From: Niveispirillum cyanobacteriorum
Lineage (GTDB): Bacteria; Pseudomonadota; Alphaproteobacteria; Azospirillales; Azospirillaceae
NCBI RefSeq assembly: GCF_002868735.1
Contig: NZ_CP025612.1
Location: 124,001 to 188,000 of the forward strand
Direction: 5' to 3'
Length of the DNA: 64,000 nt
The stretch's first letter is position 1. Each line of letters begins with the position of its first letter. The notes beneath the pieces are model-generated. The model had not been told where the DNA came from, made no database searches, and saw nothing but the letters and a program-made list of their open reading frames with translations. Below, piece by piece: positions 24,273 through 33,074 of the stretch. A program made the position numbers and the translations under genes.

Positions 24273-26198
24273 ATGGATGTCAATTCAGCGATCGATCAGG
24301 CCATCGCCCGCCATCAGGCGGGCGATTGGGCCGGGGCGGAGGCTGCTTATCGAGACATCCTGGTCGTGGCGCCTGCACTGGCGGACATACATTACCTGAT
24401 GGGCATGTCATGCCTTTCCCAGGGCAAGGCAAGCGCAGCCGTGAAGGCATTGCGAACGGCCGTGCGGATGAAGAATGGTCGCGGGGATTGGTGGCACAAT
24501 CTGGGTATCGCTCTGCGGCAGTCCGGTGACCCGGCGGCGGCCCGGCAGGCCTTTGCTACGGCCATCACCCAACTGGATGCAAACCCCGCCCAGCAGGCGG
24601 AGGCGCTGGCGGAGCAGGGAGCCCTGCTTGCCAGCACGGACCCGCAGGAGGCGGAGGCGCTGCTGCGCCGTGCCCTGGTGCTTGTACCCGGTTTGCCGTC
24701 CGCCGCTGGCAATCTTGCGGCGGTGCTTTTCAACCGTTGTACCGATGATGGGTTTCTGAACCGGCCCGAGGCCGTGTCACTTCTGACAGAAGCTCATCGC
24801 TTGGCGCCGGCCAGTACCGTCATCGCCAATCGCCTGGGCCTTGCGCTGCTCCGTGGGGAACGACATCAGGAGGCGCTAGCCCTGTTTGATTCCGTGCTGT
24901 CGCGGGAGCCAGATAATAGCACTGCCCTGCTGGCGCGGTCGGATGTACTTTCCATCCTGGGGTGTTTCGAGGAGGCTGCCGCCGCAGCGCGCCATGCTGC
25001 GGTGGTCGGGTCGTCTGGCCGGGCTGGACCCCTCGTGGCGCTGGGCGTTGCCCTGCATGGCCAGGGCTATCTGGACGACGCCCGTCAGGCGTTCGATGCC
25101 GCCATCGCGATTGATCGCGATAATCTGCCTGCCCATCTTAATCTGGGTACGCTTCTGCGTGATCTGGGTGATGATGAGGGGACGGAGCGCTGTTATCAGC
25201 GGTCGCTGCAACTCGCCCCGTCAATGCCCGTGGTGCATTGGCAACGCGCGCAGGCCCGCTTGATAGCTGGAGACTTCGTCGAAGGCTGGCAGGAATATGA
25301 ATGGCGATGGGGAATGCCGGGCTTCAGCCTTTCCGCTGTGTTGCGTGCCCTCCCCATATGGGACGGCAGCGGCTTGTCTCTTGGCTCCATTCTTTTGGTC
25401 CATGCTGAGCAGGGGCATGGCGACAGTTTGCAATTTGTGCGTTATCTGCCGCTGTTGAGGGCGCGGGGGTTGAAGGTGCTGTTGCAGGTACAGCCAGCCC
25501 TGGTCAGGCTGTTCCGTGAAAGCCTGCCGTCGGATATCGATGTCGAACGGCTGGGATCTCCGGTGCCGGAGACGGTATCATGCCGGTGTCCTTTGCTTGG
25601 CCTTCCGTTGCGCCTTGGTACCCGCAATCTGGCAGACATTCCTGTGCAGGTGCCATATCTCTCGGCCCTGTCGGATCGTCGTGGTCTGTGGCGTCAACGG
25701 CTGCGCGACCTGCCAGGATTGAGGGTGGGGCTGGTCTGGGCCGGAGATTCGCGGGAGGGTGATCCACGGGCGGCGGCAACGGACAAAAGACGCAGCTTGT
25801 CTCTGTCGCAATTGTCACCCCTGAGCACGCTTCCCGGTCTCACATTTGTCAGCCTCCAGAAGGGACCCAAGGCTTCGCAAGCAGCGCAGGCGCCTTTCCC
25901 ATTGTATGACTGGACAGATGAACTGACGGATTTCGCCGATACCGCGGCACTGGTCAGTGAACTGGATCTGGTGATCGGTGTGGATACGGCGGTTATCCAT
26001 CTCTCGGCCGCATTGGCCAGGCCGACCTGGGTGCTGTCGCGCTTTGACGGCTGCTGGCGGTGGCTGCGCCATCGGGCAGACAACCCTTGGTATCCAGATT
26101 TGCGTCTTTTCAGGCAGACGCAGTGGGCCGACTGGCGCGGCGTAATCGCCGAATTGGTTAACGCGTTGGTGCTGTCACCACCCAAAAGACCTGACTAA
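24273..26198 (+). CDS. TPR protein with glycosyltransferase-like C-terminus (FlmG-like)
   Basis: A 641-residue protein. Residues 1-330 are TPR repeats starting IDQAIARHQAGDWAGAEAAY. The C-terminal domain has HAEQGHGDSLQFVRYLP near 375-391, VGLVWAGDS, and DLVIGVDTAVIHLSAALARP near 563-583, ending in the typical WYPDLRLFRQ. It resembles the canonical TPR/GT family more than the 15136 paralogue. The ATG at 24273 is chosen over a frame extending to 24099, because that extension overlaps the lipoprotein tail and is an Arg/Pro-rich mirror of it. It lies upstream of flagellin, so flagellin is the likely acceptor. Confidence 0.82.
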   Translation: MDVNSAIDQAIARHQAGDWAGAEAAYRDILVVAPALADIHYLMGMSCLSQGKASAAVKALRTAVRMKNGRGDWWHNLGIALRQSGDPAAARQAFATAITQLDANPAQQAEALAEQGALLASTDPQEAEALLRRALVLVPGLPSAAGNLAAVLFNRCTDDGFLNRPEAVSLLTEAHRLAPASTVIANRLGLALLRGERHQEALALFDSVLSREPDNSTALLARSDVLSILGCFEEAAAAARHAAVVGSSGRAGPLVALGVALHGQGYLDDARQAFDAAIAIDRDNLPAHLNLGTLLRDLGDDEGTERCYQRSLQLAPSMPVVHWQRAQARLIAGDFVEGWQEYEWRWGMPGFSLSAVLRALPIWDGSGLSLGSILLVHAEQGHGDSLQFVRYLPLLRARGLKVLLQVQPALVRLFRESLPSDIDVERLGSPVPETVSCRCPLLGLPLRLGTRNLADIPVQVPYLSALSDRRGLWRQRLRDLPGLRVGLVWAGDSREGDPRAAATDKRRSLSLSQLSPLSTLPGLTFVSLQKGPKASQAAQAPFPLYDWTDELTDFADTAALVSELDLVIGVDTAVIHLSAALARPTWVLSRFDGCWRWLRHRADNPWYPDLRLFRQTQWADWRGVIAELVNALVLSPPKRPD

Positions 26199-26392
26199 GT
26201 CAAACCGTTAGATTTCAAGCTTATCTTTTTGTCATATCTCTGTTGGTCAAATGAAAATGGTATCGACCGTATAGTGGGGGTGGGCTTTGTGACTCCTCAA
26301 TGATTCTGCATATTTAGCGGATTCAAAGATTCCGTTTGCGTGTTCCGTTGAACTGCGCTAGTGTTCACCGGTCTATGAGAAGGCTTACGGCC

Positions 26393-26869
26393 ATGCAAAT
26401 TGAGGGGATCAGGAGCGTCTCAACGCCTTATGTGTCTGCGGTGACGCAAACCAGCGCCGCGGCTGAGGAGCGTTTGGCCGAAGCTCCTCCGCTTCGTTCA
26501 TCAAGCCTGCCGTATGTCAGCCCCGTCCTGCAATATGACAGCGATGCTGCGGTTGCTGTTCTGTTGTTCCGCGATGGCGGCAGCGGTGACGTCGAGACGC
26601 AGTACCCGTCGAAGCGCGTTGTTCGCGAGTATCAGCTGCGTGGCCGGGAAGCAGGTGTTTCGGAAGCATCTTCTAACACTGGTGAACGTTCCGGTGGAAA
26701 TCAGCTTCTTGCCCTGGCGCGCAGCGGGATCAGCGCGATCAGCGGCTCCACCCCTGCGGGTTTTGCCAGTGCCAGCACGGTCGCAGCCTCGCCGACTGTG
26801 GCGGCATCACCGACCGTGGTGATTGCTGGAGGTGGCAACGTGGTGGGTACGGTCAATTTCATAGCCTGA
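26393..26869 (+). CDS. Flagellin-associated protein of unknown function, 158 aa
   Basis: A central conserved-looking segment reads SLPYVSPVLQYDSDAAVAVL, then LFRDGGSGDVETQYPSKRVV and REYQL. I recall similar short proteins beside flagellin genes in related alphaproteobacteria; their function is unknown to me. The pattern (diverse N-terminus, V-x-x-QYPS-x-R-V) loosely recalls FlaG-type proteins. The C-terminus is low-complexity with a doubled VAASPT repeat near residues 130-142. ATG 26393 has AGAAGG upstream; ATG 26375 is an alternative. It is monocistronic with a terminator at 26897. Confidence 0.6.
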   Translation: MQIEGIRSVSTPYVSAVTQTSAAAEERLAEAPPLRSSSLPYVSPVLQYDSDAAVAVLLFRDGGSGDVETQYPSKRVVREYQLRGREAGVSEASSNTGERSGGNQLLALARSGISAISGSTPAGFASASTVAASPTVAASPTVVIAGGGNVVGTVNFIA

Positions 26870-26896
26870 TTTTCGTTTTCGACCGCTTGATCTTAG

Positions 26897-26930
26897 AATG
26901 CCGGAGTGCCTGTTGGTTCTCCGGCATTTT
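26897..26930 (+). terminator. Rho-independent terminator
   Basis: A 10-bp perfect stem (AATGCCGGAG with CTCCGGCATT) and 12-nt loop, followed by TTTTATTT. It ends the 26393 transcript. Confidence 0.85.
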
Positions 26931-26976
26931 ATTTAATTCTCGGTCGAATTGTTTTGATTTGTGGTTTGAATTTACT

Positions 26977-26992
26977 TGGCGCATCGGTGGCA
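26977..26992 (+). promoter_or_regulatory. Possible sigma-54 promoter for flagellin
   Basis: TGGCGCATCGGTGGCA keeps the GG and GC dinucleotides at the correct sigma-54 spacing, with two consensus mismatches. It is 305 bp upstream of the flagellin ATG, unusually far, so it is only a candidate. Confidence 0.35.
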
Positions 26993-27252
26993 TGGTGTCG
27001 TTATCCACTTACCCTGCGCGTACGATTGGCAGTGCCACAAAAATCCTGAACCGAACAGCTCCCGGCTGGTGTTGGCGGCTGGGCCGTGCTCACGTCTGAG
27101 ATTTGTATCTTCTGTTCCGGTAGAAGCATAAAGGCTGGTGACGGATCTGCGCCATCTGTTGAGCTGGCGAGTGATCTGTCCATATGTATAGGTGTTGGCG
27201 TCCGTCGTTAAACGGCTTGACTCCTCTCCTGAATAGGTGTTCCCTTCACTTA

Positions 27253-27269
27253 ACCCGAAAAATTCGGGT
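27253..27269 (+). promoter_or_regulatory. Flagellin 5' leader hairpin
   Basis: ACCCGAA-AAA-TTCGGGT forms a perfect 7-bp stem, 27 bp before the flagellin ATG and just 5' of the ribosome-binding site AAAGGAG. It is placed where FlbT acts on the flagellin leader in Caulobacter; flbT itself is the next gene. Confidence 0.5.
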
Positions 27270-27296
27270 GGATCATACCTCCAAAGGAGAGACGCT

Positions 27297-29249
27297 ATGT
27301 CTTCTAGTGACGTCAGCTTGACCGCTGGTATGCGTAACAACCTTCTGCTCCTGCAGAAGACCAACAAGCAGGTCGAGTCTATCCAGTCCCGTCTGGCGAC
27401 TGGTAATAAGGTCAATTCCGCTCTTGACGGCCCCAATTCGTTCTTTGCTGCGAAGGGTTTGAATACCCGCGCAGGCGATTTGTCGAGCCTCAAGGAAGCG
27501 ATGGGTCAGGCCATCAGCACCATCCAGGCCGGTGATAAGGGTATCACCGCTATCGAGGATTTGGTTGCACAGGCCCGTGGTTTGACCACGACCGCCTACT
27601 CCAATCTTGGCAACGATGCATCCTCCATCGCAGCTCGTAAGTCGCTGGCGGAGCAGTTCAATCGCCTGAAGGATCAGATCGACAAGATTGCTGGCGATAG
27701 CGGGTACCAGGGTAAGAACCTGCTGAAGGGCAATGGTCTGACGCTGGACAGCACCTCCGACAGCCGTAAGAATGTAAATAGCATCTCTGGCCTGTCGAAC
27801 AGCCGTGTCACCAACGTCGTAAGCGCCGATACTTACTCGGTGAAGGTCAGCGGTACCGGCGCCATCAGCGCCGACCTGGAAGATATCGCTAAGGCTGAAG
27901 ATTCTCGCGGCCTGGCTTCTCTCAAGGTCTCTGGAACCATCTCGGCCACAGCCGGCAACTTCTCTGACATTAGCGTGGAGATTCGTGGTAACAGTGGTCG
28001 TGAGCGTACGGCCATCGTGACGGAAAACGGCGAATCCCGTACCTTCAAGTTCTTCGATAACACCCAGTCTGCGGTTGCCAGCACGGTTACGGCCGGTGTG
28101 ACGGCTACGACTGGTGTTGCGCAGGTTTCGAAGATCACCATCAGTGGCTCGGTTGAAGAAGGTGATACCTTCACCGCAACGATCAATGGTCAGTCGTTCA
28201 GCTACACGGCCAAAGCCTCCGATCTGGCCGACTCGACCACAGGTACTGCCTACAACCCTGACCAGCGTCGCGCCAAGGTTGCTGAGGGTCTGGCCCGTGC
28301 CATTGCCGGCGGCGCCGATTTCGACGGTACCAACATCACCTCTGGCGGCACCCTGACCAGCGCTGACTCTGACGATACGGGCAAGCGCTTCAATGTCGCG
28401 TACAACACGGATGCCAGCGCCAATTCCGCTGAAATTCTGATCAGCTCTGATCTGACGGGCGGCACCGGTGCTAGCTTTACGCTGGGTGCCAGCTCTACCA
28501 ACGCTGCCCAGAAGGCGATTTCGGTCACCTTCTCTTCTGGTACCACGGTTTCCTTCACGGTTGACCGCGCGCTGCTGGAAGCGAAGGGTACGTCGGCGAA
28601 TGGCGTCTCAAGCATTGAGAAGAACGTCGACATCACCCTGTCGGCTACCAACCTCAATGGCGTGACGGTGGAACGCTCCGGACTCAATGCCCGTGGCAAT
28701 GCCAAGTTGAGCGAAGGCGAGAACTCGCTGAACTTTGATAGCGGCACGGTTCGTGTGACCGTCGATGCTTCGACGATCAAGGCCGCTGCCTCCTCGGCTC
28801 TGCCCGCCAACCTGACGACGGTGCAGCGTACGGACGCCAACACCGAGAACGATCTGGCTGTTCAGTTCAACGCCGACAACACCTCCAACATTCAGGTGGT
28901 CAGCCGGAATGTGTCGACGGACGGTCAGGGCCTGCGTATCGACTACGCCCAGAACAACTTCCTGGACCGTGCCGATATTGACAAGGCCGTCGCCAGCCTG
29001 GACTTCGCAACGTCCACTCTGCGTAGCGCCTCTCAGGCCCTGTCGACCAACCTGAACGTCATCCAGACCCGCGAGAGCTTCACCAACGAGTTCTCCAACG
29101 TTCTGGTTGAAGGTGCGAATAAGCTGGTCCAGGCGGACCAGAACGAGGAAGGCGCTAACCTGCTGCTCTTGCAGACCCGTCAGCAGCTGGGCACCATCTC
29201 CCTCTCGCTGGCCAACCAGGCTCAGCAGTCGATCCTGCGGCTGTTCTAA
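27297..29249 (+). CDS. Flagellin, enlarged
   Basis: A 650-residue flagellin. The N-terminal D0/D1 has SLTAGMRNNLLLLQKTNKQ, IQSRLATGNKVNSALDGPNS and ISTIQAGDKGITAIEDLV. The C-terminal domain ends SLANQAQQSILRLF. The central region, about residues 170-560, is a Ser/Thr/Ala-rich variable part and includes a module (GDTFTATINGQSFSYT near residues 279-294) like those in FlgE and FlgL. Many Ser/Thr residues could be O-glycosylation sites for the FlmG-like proteins. The RBS AAAGGAG is strong. It is followed by a terminator and flbT. Confidence 0.92.
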   Translation: MSSSDVSLTAGMRNNLLLLQKTNKQVESIQSRLATGNKVNSALDGPNSFFAAKGLNTRAGDLSSLKEAMGQAISTIQAGDKGITAIEDLVAQARGLTTTAYSNLGNDASSIAARKSLAEQFNRLKDQIDKIAGDSGYQGKNLLKGNGLTLDSTSDSRKNVNSISGLSNSRVTNVVSADTYSVKVSGTGAISADLEDIAKAEDSRGLASLKVSGTISATAGNFSDISVEIRGNSGRERTAIVTENGESRTFKFFDNTQSAVASTVTAGVTATTGVAQVSKITISGSVEEGDTFTATINGQSFSYTAKASDLADSTTGTAYNPDQRRAKVAEGLARAIAGGADFDGTNITSGGTLTSADSDDTGKRFNVAYNTDASANSAEILISSDLTGGTGASFTLGASSTNAAQKAISVTFSSGTTVSFTVDRALLEAKGTSANGVSSIEKNVDITLSATNLNGVTVERSGLNARGNAKLSEGENSLNFDSGTVRVTVDASTIKAAASSALPANLTTVQRTDANTENDLAVQFNADNTSNIQVVSRNVSTDGQGLRIDYAQNNFLDRADIDKAVASLDFATSTLRSASQALSTNLNVIQTRESFTNEFSNVLVEGANKLVQADQNEEGANLLLLQTRQQLGTISLSLANQAQQSILRLF

Positions 29250-29271
29250 GCCACAGGGCCGTAAGGCAAAG

Positions 29272-29300
29272 GGAAAGGCGGGCCAAAAGCCCGCCTTTCC
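29272..29300 (+). terminator. Flagellin transcript terminator
   Basis: A 12-bp perfect stem (29272-29283 with 29289-29300) with loop CAAAA, 23 bp after the stop. The A-rich loop and moderate pyrimidine tail fit an intrinsic terminator. Confidence 0.75.
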
Positions 29301-29465
29301 TGATTCTGGTCGGTATTCACCTCCCCATGCCAGCCTCCCTGGGGCAAAATGTTCGGGTGTGCTGGTGCGTTTTTTCGTGACCGCCGGGGGGTGGCTGGCT
29401 TACTTCCTTGTGCAGTATGGACGCCGCCGAGCGGGCTCGTGCGTCCTTGAACGGGAAATGCTGCC

Positions 29466-29927
29466 GTGCCTTTGAAACTTGTCCTGCGTCCGGGTGAGAA
29501 GCTGATCGTGAACGGCGCCGTTCTGGGCGTCGGCGATCATCCGGTGTCGTTATTCTTCTACAATAAGGTAAATTTCCTGCGGGGCCGGGAAATCCTTAAG
29601 GAAGAGAACTGCGACACGATCGAGAAGAAGCTCTATTTCATTATCCAGCTGATCTACATCTTCCCCGAGGATGCAGAACTGAACCTGATAAAGTTCGGCA
29701 TCATCCTGGAGGAGGCGCGGTTGGCGCACTCTGCCGAGTCGGGCTTGTTTGACGAGGTTCAGACGCTGGTGCAGTCCGGCAACTACTATCGGGCCCTGAA
29801 AATCTGCCGGAAGCTGTTCCCGGCTGAGACGGCGTCTGGTGCGGGTGACGCCGCGGACAAGCAGACCAAAACGCCGGTAGTCGTGACCAAGGTTCGCCGT
29901 CGCCCCTCGATCAACCAGCCGGAATGA
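29466..29927 (+). CDS. flbT: Flagellar biosynthesis repressor FlbT
   Basis: A 153-residue FlbT: LKLVLRPGEKLIVNGAVL, FFYNKVNFLRGREIL, YFIIQLIYIFPEDAE and the helical SGNYYRALKICRKLFPAE are typical. FlbT binds the 5' untranslated region of flagellin mRNA and promotes its decay or blocks translation (established in Caulobacter). The C-terminal 30 residues are a basic tail (KVRRRPSINQPE). The start is GTG 29466. It lies 217 bp after flagellin, separated by a terminator, so it probably has its own promoter. Its 3' end overlaps the convergent KAS III gene by 17 bp. Confidence 0.92.
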   Translation: MPLKLVLRPGEKLIVNGAVLGVGDHPVSLFFYNKVNFLRGREILKEENCDTIEKKLYFIIQLIYIFPEDAELNLIKFGIILEEARLAHSAESGLFDEVQTLVQSGNYYRALKICRKLFPAETASGAGDAADKQTKTPVVVTKVRRRPSINQPE

Positions 29928-30948
29928 CGGTACTCGTCTGATCCACCAATATGGTCCGGCATACCCGTGCCGGACCTGTGGTCCAAACGGCGGTTCCCCA
30001 GGACCAACCGACTCCGAAGCCGCACAGCAGCAGGGTTCGCTTGCCCGACATCAGGGGATAGGACAGCGCGTCGGTCATTGCCAGCGGGATAGTGGCGGAA
30101 CTGGTATTGCCGCGATCCGCCAGTGCCATGACCAATTGATCCTCACGCGCGCCGATCTTTGCACCCAGCCGGCGCAGCATCATCTCATTCGCCTGATGCA
30201 GCACGACATGATCGACGCTCTTGATGTCGGAACCGGCAAGGGTCAGGGTGGCCGCGATGGTCTTTGGCACCTCCCGCAGGGTGAAGGCGAAAACCTGGGT
30301 GCCGTCCATGAATAACAAGGGGCCATCGGGCTGCCGGGCGCCGCCTCCGGGCTGGATCAGGTAGGGTGCACCAGCCCCGTCGGTGCCCGTGTCCACCGTC
30401 AGGCAGCTGCCATCCAGGTCCCATTCCAGGGCCGTGACGGTGGCGGCATCCCCGAACAGGGGCGCGACGGAGCGGTCGTCGGGGGCCATGGTCCGGCTGG
30501 TCGTGTCGCCTGCCACCAGCAGCGCCCGGCCCCGCCCCATTCCGGCCAGCAGCGATGCGGTCAGCCACAGTCCATAGACATAGCCGGAACAGCCCAGACC
30601 GACATCGAAGGCCGCGCACTGCTTGCCCAGGCCCAAGCGATGCTGCAACAGGCAGGCGGTGGCCGGCAGTGGATGATCCGGCGTCTGGGTAACGCAGATC
30701 AGCAGATCAACCGAGTCGCCACCCCACCCCAGTCTGTCCAGCAGATCGCGTGCCGCAGGCAGGGCCAGATCGGACATGCATTGGCTGGGCGCGGCGATAT
30801 GGCGGCGGTGGATGCCGGTGGCCGCGGCAATTCGTTCAGCCTGATCGGTGCCGAACCGGGCCGCCAGATGCGTTACATCCTCCACCCCAACCGGCAGGGC
30901 GGAAACGATGCCGCGAAGGGCGATGCCGTTGATGCGGGCCTGGGCCAT
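29911..30948 (-). CDS. 3-oxoacyl-ACP synthase III-like (KAS III) protein
   Basis: A 345-residue thiolase-fold enzyme. The Cys-His-Asn triad of KAS III is intact: GLGCSGYVYG (Cys 120), VVLHQANEMM (His 251) and RGNTSSAT (Asn 281). KAS III enzymes condense an acyl-CoA with malonyl-ACP. It is last in a run with an SDR, an acyl-AMP ligase, two ACPs and a hydrolase, so a dedicated short acyl-ACP pathway is likely, rather than housekeeping fabH, which normally sits with plsX. ATG 30948 has AAGGTAAGG upstream and is preferred over a TTG at 30987. Confidence 0.85.
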   Translation of the reverse strand: MAQARINGIALRGIVSALPVGVEDVTHLAARFGTDQAERIAAATGIHRRHIAAPSQCMSDLALPAARDLLDRLGWGGDSVDLLICVTQTPDHPLPATACLLQHRLGLGKQCAAFDVGLGCSGYVYGLWLTASLLAGMGRGRALLVAGDTTSRTMAPDDRSVAPLFGDAATVTALEWDLDGSCLTVDTGTDGAGAPYLIQPGGGARQPDGPLLFMDGTQVFAFTLREVPKTIAATLTLAGSDIKSVDHVVLHQANEMMLRRLGAKIGAREDQLVMALADRGNTSSATIPLAMTDALSYPLMSGKRTLLLCGFGVGWSWGTAVWTTGPARVCRTILVDQTSTVIPAG

Positions 30949-30964
30949 GCGCCTTACCTTCCGC

Positions 30965-31696
30965 TCAGCAGGAGATGCCGCCATCAATGGTTAGCGTCTG
31001 CCCGGTAATATAGCGCGCGCCATCGCCGAGCAGGAACAGAATGGCAGGCGCCACATCATCGGCTGTACCCAGACGGCCCATGGGGGTGCGCCGCACGATC
31101 TGGTCGCGCTGCCCTGCCGACAGGGTGCCGGACATTTCCGTGTCCAGATAGCCGGGCGCCACACTGTTGACCGTGATCTGCCGCCGCCCCACCTCCCGCG
31201 CCAGGGCGCGGGTTAGCCCGTCCAACCCTGCTTTGGTCGCGGCGTAGGCGGTAAGGCCGGTATAGCCGCGCTGCCCAATGATGGAGGAAATGTTGATGAT
31301 CCGTCCCCCGCCAGGGCGCGACAGCATGTGGCGCAGGACGGCGCGCGCCACCTGGATGGCCCCTGTCAGGTTGGTTTGGATCAGGCTGTCCACCTCCACC
31401 AGCGGCAGGGTCGCCAGAATGCCCTCCCGCGCGATGCCAGCATTGTTGATCAGGCCCCAGGGCGCCCCGAAACGCTGCACCGTGGCATCGATGAAGGATT
31501 GGGTGGAGACAGGCTCCCCGATCTCTGCCCGCTGCCAGAGCAGACGGTCGGGATGAGCGTCCAGCAGGGCCGGCAGGGCATCGCCCAGGCTGCGGCTGCA
31601 GGTCGCCACATTGTAGCCCGCGTCCAGCAGGGTGCGAGTAAGAGCGAGGCCCAGGCCCCGGCTGCTGCCGGTGACGATCACGGTACGGGGGGTCAT
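30965..31696 (-). CDS. Short-chain dehydrogenase, FabG-like
   Basis: A 243-residue SDR with cofactor motif TGSSRGLG (residues 9-16), NNAG near 84-87, catalytic Ser 138, and the Y-x3-K pair at 151/155 (AYAATKAG), followed by the usual VAPGYLDTEM. It most resembles 3-oxoacyl-ACP reductases. Its start overlaps the acyl-AMP ligase stop by 4 bp. With the neighbouring KAS III and ACPs it would reduce a 3-ketoacyl-ACP to a 3-hydroxyacyl-ACP. The substrate is inferred from context. Confidence 0.85.
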   Translation of the reverse strand: MTPRTVIVTGSSRGLGLALTRTLLDAGYNVATCSRSLGDALPALLDAHPDRLLWQRAEIGEPVSTQSFIDATVQRFGAPWGLINNAGIAREGILATLPLVEVDSLIQTNLTGAIQVARAVLRHMLSRPGGGRIINISSIIGQRGYTGLTAYAATKAGLDGLTRALAREVGRRQITVNSVAPGYLDTEMSGTLSAGQRDQIVRRTPMGRLGTADDVAPAILFLLGDGARYITGQTLTIDGGISC

Positions 31697-32847
31697 GCTT
31701 CCTCCGCGATGCGGCGCTTCTTGCCGGCGGCTGACAGGGGGAGCGCCTCGACAAGGCGCAAACGGCGGGGACGGGCAGGGGGCGGCAGGTCGGCAACGGC
31801 CTGCGTTGCCAGCACCCGCCACCCATCATTCGTGTGCCAGTCGGGCGCGATGATGTCGGCGGCCAGGATGGCACCTGTGATAGGGTTGGGTACGCCGTAG
31901 ACCAGAGCATCGGTGACACCGGGCAGCGCCAACAGTCTTCGTTCGGCCAGGGTGGGATTTACCTTGGCGCCGCCGACATTGATGACAAGGTCATTTCGGC
32001 CACAGAATAATACCCGATCACGGTCAATCTCAACCAAATCGCCAGTATTATGCCAGACAGAACCCACCTTGGCTTCCAGCAAATCATTCCGAATACGGAA
32101 TGATATCTCGCCCGGTGGCTGGGACAACCATTCGGCGGGAAATCCTTCCCAACCGTCGGCCACCGTCAAAAGGCGCCCCAACTCAGTGGAGGCGTAAATG
32201 CAGCGGATAGGCACTCCGGGAAAGCGTCTGGCCAGCGCGTCCAGCAGTGGTTGGTCTACTGCCTCTCCGCCCATCGTGATGCGGGCCAATGGCGGTGCTG
32301 CGCCTGACAAGAGCAGTACACGCCAGAAGCTGGGCGTGGCGCTAATATGACTGGCACCGCCGGTTACGGCCAGGCGCACCAGACCTGCGGCGTCCGCCGT
32401 AGGATCGGCCAGCAGTTGCCCGCCTCCGGCCATGGCCGTCAGCAGCACCTGCAACCCCGCGAAGCCGCAGGCATCATAGGTCAGCAGCCAATTGCCACCA
32501 TCCCCGCCGCGTGTGCCCGTGATCCCCCGCAGAACATCGTCAAATGACCGGGCAATACGCTTTGGCGTGCCCGTAGTGCCCGATGTTTCCAGCAGAAGTA
32601 GCCTGCCCTTTGCCTCAACATTGTCGGGTGCCGGTAGGCCACCCCGCAGCAGGGCAAGTGGTACTTGCCGGTTCCAGGCCGCCAGCAGGCTGGCGATCAA
32701 CCGGGGCAGGTCCTTGCCGTCCACCGATAGTGAGCCATCGGGCAGGCCCCGTGCCATGACTGACAGCTCGGGCCATGTCCAGGTTCGGCCACCGGTGATC
32801 AGGCGGAATGCGGGATTGACCCAGGATGGAGTGGCGGCGTCTTGCAT
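31693..32847 (-). CDS. Acyl-AMP ligase (AMP-binding family), short
   Basis: A 384-residue adenylate-forming enzyme, shorter than the usual 500 or more residues because the N-terminal subdomain is reduced. Motifs: SGTTGTPKRI (P-loop), IYASTELG, NTGDLVEIDRDRVLFCGR, and the C-terminal Lys in SAAGKKRR. It would activate a carboxylic acid and load it onto one of the adjacent ACPs or CoA. ATG 32847 is supported by the beginning of conserved sequence. It overlaps the SDR start by 4 bp. Confidence 0.8.
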   Translation of the reverse strand: MQDAATPSWVNPAFRLITGGRTWTWPELSVMARGLPDGSLSVDGKDLPRLIASLLAAWNRQVPLALLRGGLPAPDNVEAKGRLLLLETSGTTGTPKRIARSFDDVLRGITGTRGGDGGNWLLTYDACGFAGLQVLLTAMAGGGQLLADPTADAAGLVRLAVTGGASHISATPSFWRVLLLSGAAPPLARITMGGEAVDQPLLDALARRFPGVPIRCIYASTELGRLLTVADGWEGFPAEWLSQPPGEISFRIRNDLLEAKVGSVWHNTGDLVEIDRDRVLFCGRNDLVINVGGAKVNPTLAERRLLALPGVTDALVYGVPNPITGAILAADIIAPDWHTNDGWRVLATQAVADLPPPARPRRLRLVEALPLSAAGKKRRIAEEA

Positions 32848-32888
32848 GGCGCCATCATGCGGCAGGGCGGGGCAGCATTCCAAGGGTT

Positions 32889-33074
32889 TCAGCCGCTGGC
32901 AATGGTGATCCAGGCCCAGATGACCCCGCCGACGAAGCCGATAAGGCCCGCGACGATCACCATGCCCCAGAGGAACTGCTTGAACTCTCCCTGTTTCCAG
33001 GCGCTGCGGGCAAGCAGCAGCAGGTAGAGCAAGACCCCAATGCCGATCCATCCCCAGATGCCGGGCATGGCCAT
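32889..33074 (-). CDS. Small membrane protein, 61 aa
   Basis: Two hydrophobic segments (WGWIGIGVLLYLLLLARSAW and FLWGMVIVAGLIGFVGGVIW) separated by a short charged loop predict a two-span inner-membrane peptide. The ATG overlaps the stop of the ACP gene in a TGATG arrangement, so it is translationally coupled. The family is not recognised. It could anchor the acyl pathway or be a transport accessory. Confidence 0.6.
   Translation of the reverse strand: MAMPGIWGWIGIGVLLYLLLLARSAWKQGEFKQFLWGMVIVAGLIGFVGGVIWAWITIASG

Larger units (their letters stand above)
26870..27296 (+). other. 427-bp flagellin upstream region, no credible gene
   Basis: It holds the terminator at 26897-26930, a possible sigma-54 site at 26977-26992 and the leader hairpin at 27253-27269. 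Open frames here are short or run antisense into flagellin, with no RBS or recognisable motif. The long distance suggests an extended 5' region with regulatory function. Confidence 0.5.

Noticed and set aside
27146-27180. Possible sigma-28 flagellin promoter (TAAAG ... GCC)
   Set aside because: The spacing between the TAAAG-like and GCC-like parts is about 17 bp instead of the usual 14-15 and the -10 part is poor.
29398-29425. Possible sigma-54 site before flbT (TGGC ... TTGT)
   Set aside because: The GG to TTG spacing is one base too long and the GC of the -12 element is missing.
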